IMG/VR virus record: IMGVR_UViG_3300049825_000114 | Location: 1-42,543 of that record | DNA length: 42,543 nt | DNA from: a virus | Reading direction: 5' to 3' (one strand) | Shown here: in pieces, positions 24,472-30,014 of the stretch | Position numbering within the stretch: position 1 is the first letter of the stretch | How the letters are laid out: each line of letters starts with the position of its first letter | Translations under genes and position numbers: made by a program | Notes under the pieces: generated by a model | What the model saw: the letters and a program-made list of their open reading frames with translations, nothing else | What the model was told of the DNA's origin: nothing | Databases searched by the model: none

Positions 24472-24765
24472 TGACACTAGAACCGAGTCAATGACACTAC
24501 CTATGACACTTGCCCCTCACAGCTAAGCCATTGATATATAACAATAAATGACGCTATGACACTAGAATCGAAAAAAGTCGAAAGACTTTCGTGTAGTAGC
24601 ACCTCTATAGGGGCGTCTGGTATATGGTTAACGCTATATGCTCACATAGAGCATAACCCCTATTCCCGTATATATATTAAAATTTAAGTGTCATATAGTG
24701 TCATAGTGTCATTATGCAGCGTCATCAAGCACTTAGCTATGACACTGCCCGACCTCTATGACACT
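24472..24765. repeat. TGACACT iteron-like array
   Basis: Nine exact TGACACT heptamers. Six are on the plus strand (24472, 24492, 24504, 24557, 24740, 24759) and three on the minus strand (24687, 24697, 24705). At least three TGACGCT variants (24549, 24718, 24770) lie close by. Most copies are preceded by A (ATGACACT), and several are 8-20 bases apart. The array flanks an A+T-rich core around 24665-24690. The arrangement fits an origin of replication with iterons or a set of operators for one DNA-binding protein. Confidence 0.7.
24576..24691. other. A+T-rich core with inverted repeats (candidate unwinding region)
   Basis: Within the array are AAAGTC-GAAA-GACTTT (about 24576-24591) and TATGCTC-ACATA-GAGCATA (24637-24655). 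A long-range pair ATAGGGG/CCCCTAT lies at about 24608 and 24657. A stretch of alternating T/A (GTATATATATTAAAATTTAA) follows near 24668. This is the most A+T-rich part of the window and holds no gene. It resembles an origin core, but function is inferred. Confidence 0.45.
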
Positions 24766-24827
24766 TCACAAGCGTCATGCTCGACGCCTGGTACCGCCGT
24801 TATAGCGAACCTTAAACCACAAAGCTG

Positions 24828-24873
24828 CATGTGAAACTTAAAGCAAATCACAAAACCACATGTGAAACTTAAA
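24828..24873. repeat. Two 15-bp direct repeats CATGTGAAACTTAAA
   Basis: Exact copies at 24828-24842 and 24859-24873. The starts are 31 bp apart, about three turns of DNA, so both would face the same side. Each copy is preceded by a CCACA-containing segment. They lie between the heptamer array and the CtrA-type box and could be operators for a second regulator of the rightward operon. Confidence 0.6.
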
Positions 24874-24907
24874 ACGAACGTAAACCTGTGATAATCGTTA
24901 CGGCGAG

Positions 24908-24939
24908 TTAATGTGATTTTAACTCGCTGCGCGTATACA
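24908..24939 (+). promoter_or_regulatory. CtrA-type box with -10 element driving the rightward operon
   Basis: TTAA at 24908-24911, seven bases, and TTAA at 24919-24922 form a perfect CtrA consensus box. It lies within a 9-bp inverted repeat (GCGAGTTAA/TTAACTCGC). TATACA at 24934-24939 starts 11 bases after the box, so the box replaces the -35 element, the usual geometry of CtrA-activated promoters. A start near 24946 would give a 75-base leader. An alternative is that the inverted repeat is simply an operator for a phage repressor. Confidence 0.55.
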
Positions 24940-24949
24940 CACTATTGCA

Positions 24950-24972
24950 GGCCACGGCGAACCGCCGTGGCC
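24950..24972 (+). other. Hairpin in the leader of the AAA+ ATPase gene
   Basis: A perfect 10-bp stem (GGCCACGGCG with its complement) encloses a three-base loop, just downstream of the predicted start site. It ends about 48 bases before the ATG and is not followed by a T-run. It would sit near the 5' end of the mRNA, where such stems stabilise transcripts. Confidence 0.55.
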
Positions 24973-25020
24973 GACGGGGCAATTGTGCCCAGAAACCCCT
25001 AGGAATAGGACACCCAGAAC

Positions 25021-26337
25021 ATGACAACCGCCAGAGAACCGAAACACCCCGACGCCCTCCCGTGGAAAGCTATCGCCCCGTGGAGTGATGACGCAATCTA
25101 TGCCCACTTCCTATCGCTTGGCCGCACACCGCGCCACGCTAAGAACTCGCTGAAGTTCCTCCGCGCACGCCTTGGCGACGGTTCGGCGGGGTATACGTCC
25201 GTTGTCAGCACTGGCGCCAGGCCGAGGAAGCCGAAGCCCGCGCCGGTCCCGGCGTTGCTGATCGACCCAGAGCCAGCCGCCACTCAGAATATGAGCCAGG
25301 CCATGCACGCGACACAGTCCGCGATTGACGAAGAAACGCGCCTTGCCAACGCCGCGAAGGTTCAGGCGATCCGCGCGACGCACGCCCACAGCGCACCGGC
25401 CAACGGGAAGGCATCCGACGCCCTCGCAGGCTTGGCGGCAGCGCTGGCGCCGCTACTGGGTGGCAACCTGCACGACCTCATTCGCGAGGCCGTGGCCGAG
25501 GCAATGGCAAGCTTTACGCCAGCCGCAACCGCTCAGGCCACAGCACCTGGTCAGGTTGTAGTCATCGAAAAGGGCAAGGAACCCCGCGCCCTCTCAGGTA
25601 TACACCACAAGCAAGCTGGCAAAATCATCAAGCTCGCAGGCCAGCGCGGCTTAAATGTGTTGATGGTGGGCCCAGCGGGTTGCGGTAAAACCGTATTGGC
25701 CAAATCAGTATCTCAGGCGCACGAGCGCCCGCTTACAGTGATTAGCTGTAGCGCTGGGATGTCCGAGGCGCAGCTATTAGGGCGCTTGTTGCCAATGGGC
25801 GCAGGCGGCGCCTTTGTATACGTCGAGAGCCCATTTATGAAAGCCTACGCGAACGGCGGGGTTATCTTGCTGGACGAAATCGACGCAGCGGACAGCAACT
25901 TACTTCTCGTTATCAACGCGGCCTTGGCTAATGGTGGCGTTGAAATCGAAGCTCGCGCGGCATCCGGCCTCGATACCCGCGTAGAACGCCACGCGGAGAC
26001 GATCATTCTTGCAGCGGCTAACACATGGGGAACCGGCGCCGATACTCAGTATGTAGGGCGCGCGGCCTTGGATGCGGCGACGCTTGATCGGTTCTATCGC
26101 GTCGCCGTTGACTACGACACGGACTTAGAGCGTGCCGTGTGCGAAAACTCCGAAATAGTGGAGAAGGTCCAGCGCATGCGCTCGCTCGCTCAGGCCGCGA
26201 AGCTTCGCAGGGTGTTGTCTACACGCATGATCGTGCGCGTTGATATGGCGACGCGCGCAGGCATCCCAATGCGCGAAGCCTTTGCCGATGAGCTTGCGGC
26301 ATGGTCAGCCGACGAACGCTCGAAAGTAGGAGCGTAG
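25021..26337 (+). CDS. MoxR/CobS-type AAA+ ATPase, 438 aa
   Basis: Residues 1-180 are low-complexity (Ala/Pro/Lys). The ATPase domain follows, with Walker A GPAGCGKT (217-224), Walker B VILLDEID (281-288), sensor N324 in AAANTWG and an arginine near R347 in LDRFYR. This is the dynein-related AAA_5/MoxR/CobS group, chaperone-like remodelers that usually work with a VWA-domain partner. The next gene looks like such a partner. The gene is first in the rightward operon, after the CtrA-type box. AGGA lies ten bases before ATG. Likely expressed early; the substrate is unknown. Confidence 0.82.
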   Translation: MTTAREPKHPDALPWKAIAPWSDDAIYAHFLSLGRTPRHAKNSLKFLRARLGDGSAGYTSVVSTGARPRKPKPAPVPALLIDPEPAATQNMSQAMHATQSAIDEETRLANAAKVQAIRATHAHSAPANGKASDALAGLAAALAPLLGGNLHDLIREAVAEAMASFTPAATAQATAPGQVVVIEKGKEPRALSGIHHKQAGKIIKLAGQRGLNVLMVGPAGCGKTVLAKSVSQAHERPLTVISCSAGMSEAQLLGRLLPMGAGGAFVYVESPFMKAYANGGVILLDEIDAADSNLLLVINAALANGGVEIEARAASGLDTRVERHAETIILAAANTWGTGADTQYVGRAALDAATLDRFYRVAVDYDTDLERAVCENSEIVEKVQRMRSLAQAAKLRRVLSTRMIVRVDMATRAGIPMREAFADELAAWSADERSKVGA

Positions 26338-26340
26338 ATC

Positions 26341-27204
26341 ATGGGAAAGCAACAAACCTATTGGAGATACGAAAGCCTCGACACTCTATTGGCCGAAGCT
26401 TTCCAGGCGCCGCACGTCGCGGCAAACTTGCGCCTGCAGGACTGGCGGCGGGTCGAGGGGGATGGATGGTACTGCAACGACCGCAAAAACATCGCAGGCA
26501 CAGCCGACGCTCGAAGGGCGTTTTCTGAGCCGCTATTCCCGGCAGGCGTTGCGCGACTTGAGCGCCTCGCCGAAAAACTCGAAGCGCCAACGCCTGTAAG
26601 TATACGCCGCAAGCCAGTGCGCGGCGACCACGGCGACGAAGTGGATATGTCCCGCGTTTGGACAGGCCACCTAGAAACCGCCTGGACACGCGCGGCCCGC
26701 ACGGTAACGCCGAACGTGGCCCGCGTGTTGATAGGAGTTTTTGTCGGTGGCGTTAGTGACCTAAGGGCCGAGGCGCTTGCATGGCGCGGCGCGGCTGGCC
26801 TGGCCTTGGCGGCAGCGCTAGACGGCGCAGGCTTTGCCGTCGAGGTCCGCGCCGTGCGGCGTAGTTTGCTTATCTTATCGGGTGGCGAAACCGGCCCGGA
26901 GCACAGCGTAGACGTGACGATTAAAGCGGTAGGCCAGCCGCTCGACACGCACAAGGCCGCGAGCCTCATAGCCTCGCCGCTGCTTTTTCGCGGCATACTA
27001 TTGCCGCACGCCGCAACGCACGCGCGCGCCGTGCTCGACACCGGCTCGTCTAGGACAGTAACAGCGGCGCCGACGATGCAGGACACGGCAGGCTTTGATT
27101 TTGTTTGCTGTGTACCTCACGAAGTTCTCTCACAATCAGCGGCGCAAGCGTGGATAACAAAAACCCTAACCCAGATCGAAGCGAAAGAGGAGCGCACACA
27201 ATGA
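26341..27204 (+). CDS. Degenerate VWA-like partner of the AAA+ ATPase, 287 aa
   Basis: Starts three bases after the ATPase stop. Residues about 125-170 (ARVLIGVFVGGVSDLRAEAL, then AWRGAAGLALAAALDGAGFAVEV) show a Rossmann-like strand-helix-strand as in VWA proteins. The metal-binding DxSxS is missing; the strand ends in VGGVSD. Later strands (SLLILSGGETGP) and a C-terminal domain (DFVCCVPHEVLSQSAAQAWI) follow. ATPase plus VWA-like gene pairs of this type occur in other phages. I infer a two-part machine acting on a host or phage complex. The target cannot be read from sequence. Confidence 0.6.
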   Translation: MGKQQTYWRYESLDTLLAEAFQAPHVAANLRLQDWRRVEGDGWYCNDRKNIAGTADARRAFSEPLFPAGVARLERLAEKLEAPTPVSIRRKPVRGDHGDEVDMSRVWTGHLETAWTRAARTVTPNVARVLIGVFVGGVSDLRAEALAWRGAAGLALAAALDGAGFAVEVRAVRRSLLILSGGETGPEHSVDVTIKAVGQPLDTHKAASLIASPLLFRGILLPHAATHARAVLDTGSSRTVTAAPTMQDTAGFDFVCCVPHEVLSQSAAQAWITKTLTQIEAKEERTQ

Positions 27205-27452
27205 CCACCACCACGAAAGACTGGCGAGCCATGGCAGATGGCTTGCGAATCAACGCCGCGCGTCTCCGCACCGAACTGCTATGCGCAAGGGCCGAGGCAT
27301 CAATGGCCCGTGGCCGAGGCCTTGGCGCCAAGGCTAAGACCTGGGACGCTAAGGCCGGGTTGTATCAATCCCGCCTCGACACCACGGAGCGCATGATAGG
27401 CGCGCTTAGCGAGGCCGCCGACACCGTGGACAGGCTCACGCCAACGACCTAA
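27201..27452 (+). CDS. Helical small protein, 83 aa
   Basis: ATG 27201 overlaps the preceding stop (ATGA). MTTTTKDWRAMADGLRINAA is followed by an Ala/Arg-rich helix (AEASMARGRGLGAKAKTWDA) and LDTTERMIGALSEAADTVDR. The whole is a helical, basic protein. No family recognised. Coupling links it to the ATPase pair. Confidence 0.6.
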   Translation: MTTTTKDWRAMADGLRINAARLRTELLCARAEASMARGRGLGAKAKTWDAKAGLYQSRLDTTERMIGALSEAADTVDRLTPTT

Positions 27453-27458
27453 GCGCCA

Positions 27459-27482
27459 GGCGGCACGCTCGCCCGTGCCGCC
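27459..27482 (+). other. Intercistronic hairpin
   Basis: A perfect 9-bp stem (GGCGGCACG with its complement) and a six-base loop after the 83-aa gene, without a T-run. It is one of several such stems in this operon. Confidence 0.55.
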
Positions 27483-27520
27483 CCCGCTTCGATCTGAAGC
27501 AAACAAAGAAAGGCCTAAAC

Positions 27521-27721
27521 ATGAAACACGGCACAACGCGCCCCCCGTTCCTAGTGCAGACCCGACAAGGGCGGGACTGGTACTTTATGGTCGACGGGCA
27601 CTTGCACGGCCCATTTGAGCAATCGGAGGGGCCCTCGGAGTATCGCAAGGCTTGCGAGGCCGGGACCGTGCGCGAAAAGGCGCCGTTCGGATGGGAAACC
27701 GCAGGCGGGCCGACCGATTGA
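27521..27721 (+). CDS. Small unknown protein, 66 aa
   Basis: MKHGTTRPPFLVQTRQGRDW begins a compact sequence with YFMVDGHLHGPFEQSEGPSE, a pattern of short beta strands rich in aromatic and Gly residues (a GYF-like or small beta-barrel feel). AAAGG lies about ten bases before ATG. No family recognised; flanked by hairpins on both sides. Confidence 0.55.
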   Translation: MKHGTTRPPFLVQTRQGRDWYFMVDGHLHGPFEQSEGPSEYRKACEAGTVREKAPFGWETAGGPTD

Positions 27722-27732
27722 GCATAGCCCAC

Positions 27733-27762
27733 GGGCGCCAGGGGCTTGAACGCCTGGCGCCC
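27733..27762 (+). other. Intercistronic hairpin
   Basis: A perfect 10-bp stem (GGGCGCCAGG with its complement) with a ten-base loop, just after the 66-aa gene. No T-run follows. Confidence 0.55.
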
Positions 27763-27792
27763 TGGCCTGCGCTCAGCAGGGATGGAGGAACT

Positions 27793-27954
27793 ATGAAAGC
27801 GTATACACTCGCGCTCGTTTGTGGCGCCACCTTTGCCGTTACGATCATGGCAGGGGCTTACCTGACGACGGAGGCGCGGAGCATGGCTTGCGCGCGCGCC
27901 TACGAATTGCAAACCGTGGAGAATTTTGTTATTCTCCGCACATCTCAACGATAG
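27793..27954 (+). CDS. Small membrane-anchored or secreted protein, 53 aa
   Basis: ATG 27793 follows GGAGG. The start MKAYTLALVCGATFAVTIMA is a hydrophobic segment that could be a signal peptide or anchor. A short tail with YLTTEARSMACARAYELQTV follows. A 7-bp hairpin (GGAGAAT/ATTCTCC) lies inside its last codons. Function unknown. Confidence 0.55.
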   Translation: MKAYTLALVCGATFAVTIMAGAYLTTEARSMACARAYELQTVENFVILRTSQR

Positions 27955-27965
27955 GAGGTAGACAC

Positions 27966-28286
27966 ATGCCTGCAATCATAATGAAATGCGACGGCACGAT
28001 GATTTGGCAAAACTGCGACGGAGTTCCGCCGCTTGCCGAGCTTCAAAAAACGGTCGGCGGCTACATTGAGCGGCTGGCCATGCCCGAAGGGTTCTTCGGG
28101 GACATCTGGGTTGATGAGGAGGGCCACTGCAAAGAGGCCCCCTTAAACGCAAGAGCGTCAATCTTGATGCAACGTGAATGGGAGCGCTACTGCATCGCTG
28201 AGGGTATGGACCCTAGTAGCGCGCTTAATTATGGCATGATGCAAATTGTAGGCGATGCGATCTGGACGACGCCCGAGCAGGAATAA
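27966..28286 (+). CDS. DUF3846-like protein, 106 aa
   Basis: ATG 27966 follows AGGAGG. Sequence features LAELQKTVGGYIERLAMPEG (about residues 24-43), GDIWVDEEGHCKEAPLNARA (46-65) and IVGDAIWTTPEQE (93-106) match the layout of the phage/plasmid DUF3846 family: a GGxIE strand, an EEG-x-LP-N segment and a final GD strand. The family has no agreed function; it is typical of early accessory regions. Confidence 0.65.
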   Translation: MPAIIMKCDGTMIWQNCDGVPPLAELQKTVGGYIERLAMPEGFFGDIWVDEEGHCKEAPLNARASILMQREWERYCIAEGMDPSSALNYGMMQIVGDAIWTTPEQE

Positions 28287-28293
28287 AGCGCCA

Positions 28294-28318
28294 GAGGGCA
28301 GGCTTAAAACCTGCCCTC
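28294..28318 (+). other. Intercistronic hairpin
   Basis: A perfect 9-bp stem (GAGGGCAGG with its complement) around a seven-base loop CTTAAAA, after the DUF3846-like gene. No T-run; it is the third of the operon's hairpins. Confidence 0.55.
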
Positions 28319-28352
28319 CCCGCTCCATTCCGGGGCTTTCGGAGTATGCAAA

Positions 28353-28598
28353 ATGAAATGGAGACTTGAAATTGACACCGACAACGACGCTTTCGTGAAC
28401 TCTCCATCGGCGGAAATTGCGCGCATCCTGCGCTACGCCGCCGACAACGTGGACGTGATGCAGGACACCGGCATCACCGAAGGCGAGGCAAAACTGACCG
28501 ACGCCAACGGCAACACCGTCGGCTCGTTCGATTTTGTGCGAGCCGCCGCCGTTGATGCTGGCGTGCGTTGCCAGAAATGCGCCGCGATTCAGGCGTAG
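28353..28598 (+). CDS. Small acidic protein, 81 aa
   Basis: MKWRLEIDTDNDAFVNSPSA continues with EIARILRYAADNVDV and LTDANGNTVGSFDF. Small proteins with a DNDAF start and a D-NGN-VG strand are widespread in phage early regions. Their function is unknown. GGAG lies eleven bases upstream of ATG. An intrinsic terminator follows. Confidence 0.65.
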   Translation: MKWRLEIDTDNDAFVNSPSAEIARILRYAADNVDVMQDTGITEGEAKLTDANGNTVGSFDFVRAAAVDAGVRCQKCAAIQA

Positions 28599-28609
28599 GC
28601 CGCTCGTTA

Positions 28610-28639
28610 TTGACTTGGTAAACCGGGCTGGCGTATACT
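28610..28639 (+). promoter_or_regulatory. Sigma70-like promoter nested in a terminator
   Basis: TTGACT (28610-28615) and TATACT (28634-28639) are 18 bases apart and close to consensus. The -10 lies in the loop of the terminator hairpin at 28624-28658, so upstream transcripts end as new ones begin. It would drive the 93-aa gene and possibly the genes beyond. Confidence 0.65.
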
Positions 28640-28658
28640 GCGCTGGCCCGTTTTTTTT
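28624..28658 (+). terminator. Intrinsic terminator
   Basis: Ten base pairs, two of them G-T (CGGGCTGGCG with CGCTGGCCCG), enclose a seven-base loop, followed directly by eight T. Placed 25 bases after the stop of the 81-aa gene. Confidence 0.8.
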
Positions 28659-28682
28659 GGGCGCCCACATAGGAGGCTTTGC

Positions 28683-28964
28683 ATGTTCAAAACGACATCC
28701 AAAAAAGACGACGTTCTCCCTCTGACGACCGTCGTTAGTGACGATTGCGTATACCAGGCGCAGCTTGCGTCAATGCGCGTACTCCGAACCCGACTCGGCA
28801 TCGAAAACGACGGGCGGCACGCTCGCGCGTTTCTCGCGACGCTCAGCGGCGAGGAGTTCCGCGCGATCCTGTTGCGCTACGTGGCGCGCGAAGCCGAAAA
28901 CGAGGCGTGCCAGATTGAGGCGCGGCTGAAGAATGGGGGATTCGTCACGCCATCCCCGCGCTAA
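28683..28964 (+). CDS. Small unknown protein, 93 aa
   Basis: AGGAGG lies seven bases before ATG. The chain is helical (LASMRVLRTRLGIENDG, EEFRAILLRYVAREAENEAC) with a basic and acidic mixture. No family recognised. It lies between a promoter and a second terminator, so it may form its own transcription unit. Confidence 0.55.
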   Translation: MFKTTSKKDDVLPLTTVVSDDCVYQAQLASMRVLRTRLGIENDGRHARAFLATLSGEEFRAILLRYVAREAENEACQIEARLKNGGFVTPSPR

Positions 28965-28989
28965 CCAAGCCAAGGCATAGACTGTTAAG

Positions 28990-29023
28990 GGCTCGTGAGG
29001 TAGACTCGCGAGCCTATTTTTTT
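28990..29023 (+). terminator. Intrinsic terminator
   Basis: A 10-bp stem (GGCTCGTGAG with CTCGCGAGCC, one G-T pair) with a short loop, followed by TATTTTTTT. It ends the 93-aa unit and precedes the zinc-ribbon gene. Confidence 0.8.
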
Positions 29024-29047
29024 CCAACCGGTGAAGGGGCTTGAGCG

Positions 29048-29410
29048 ATGACAAAAGAAATTCGGTTCGGCGAGTCGGTGACCCTTGTGCTCAATTCGAG
29101 CATAAGTGCCCAGAACGCCGAGTGCACAAACTGCGAATGGAGCGGCACACCGGCAGATTGCCGTGACGCGACCGTCCAGCTAATTCCGGGGATGCAGCTA
29201 CCGCTTGGCGAGTGCCCATCGTGCGGCATGGCGTGCCGCGACCCGCTTATCCCCGATCTTGAATACATCCGCGCGAACTATGAGCAGCTAAGGCGCTCTG
29301 AGCAGGGCGCGCGCGAGGGCCTCGGCGCGTCCAGGCGCAAAATCGTTGAGATGGAGCACCGAATAATGAACCTCGAAAACGACGTATCGGAGGCAAAGCG
29401 CCGTGATTAA
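29048..29410 (+). CDS. Zinc-ribbon and coiled-coil protein, 120 aa
   Basis: Two CxxC pairs (CTNCEWSG near residue 26 and CPSCGMAC near 55) are consistent with a zinc ribbon. The second half is a coiled coil (IRANYEQLRRSEQGAREGLG, IVEMEHRIMNLENDVSEAKR). It overlaps the next start by eight bases. Such proteins are probably nucleic-acid- or protein-binding. Role unknown. Confidence 0.6.
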   Translation: MTKEIRFGESVTLVLNSSISAQNAECTNCEWSGTPADCRDATVQLIPGMQLPLGECPSCGMACRDPLIPDLEYIRANYEQLRRSEQGAREGLGASRRKIVEMEHRIMNLENDVSEAKRRD

Positions 29411-30014
29411 GCACCTCGCACTTCCGGCCACCATCGCCGTCAGCATGGGATCGCTCTACTTCGTCAACGATTTGCTTCGCGTATACTACGAAGACTGTAT
29501 CGACGGGGCTTGCGTTGTGCTTCCGCTCTCTGCCCACGATGCGGAGACGTACATCACCCCAGCCCAGATAGACGACGTGGTTGCGACCGTGATCGGCGAA
29601 GTTCGCGGCGTTGACAACCCCGCCGAAGTTGCAGCCGTGACCGACGTGATCTATAACCGCTTCGAGAGCGGCTCTTGGGGAGACACACTCTCGGACGTTG
29701 TGCATTATCACGTTAAGGGGCTTCACGCATTTTCGTGCTGGAACGAACGCGACCCGTCGTACAAAATCGCGTCGCGCCCTGGCGTCGCCCGCGATCCTAA
29801 GTACAAATCAATCCGCTGGATCGTGGAGCTTCACATCAATTATCGCTTCGCTGGAAAGCCTATCAAACTCACGCACGGAGCGACACACTACTATCACCCG
29901 GCCTCGATGATGCCAGCCGGTCGCGTACCGTCATGGGCCACCAAGTACCCGCTCGTTGCCAAGATCGGCGGTGCAAAATTCTACCGGGCGCCGTGGGCTC
30001 ACCCTCTCTCGTAA
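29403..30014 (+). CDS. SleB-type cell-wall hydrolase, 203 aa
   Basis: GTG 29403 has GGAGG nine bases upstream. One N-terminal hydrophobic helix (LALPATIAVSMGSLYFV) could act as a signal-anchor. The domain has the SleB/CwlJ pattern: VIGEVRG with catalytic-type E66, VAAVTDVIYNRFESGSWGD (about 76-94), then FSCWNERD and GATHYYHP. SleB enzymes are lytic transglycosylases that cut peptidoglycan. It is not part of the lysis cassette and lies at the end of the accessory operon. It may therefore act at another stage or be an additional SAR-type lysin. The 3' end overlaps the convergent primase gene by 16 bases. Confidence 0.8.
   Translation: MIKHLALPATIAVSMGSLYFVNDLLRVYYEDCIDGACVVLPLSAHDAETYITPAQIDDVVATVIGEVRGVDNPAEVAAVTDVIYNRFESGSWGDTLSDVVHYHVKGLHAFSCWNERDPSYKIASRPGVARDPKYKSIRWIVELHINYRFAGKPIKLTHGATHYYHPASMMPAGRVPSWATKYPLVAKIGGAKFYRAPWAHPLS

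Noticed and set aside
24397-25020. Heptamer array considered as a CRISPR array
   Set aside because: Repeats are only seven bases, face both ways and have irregular short spacing; there are no cas genes.
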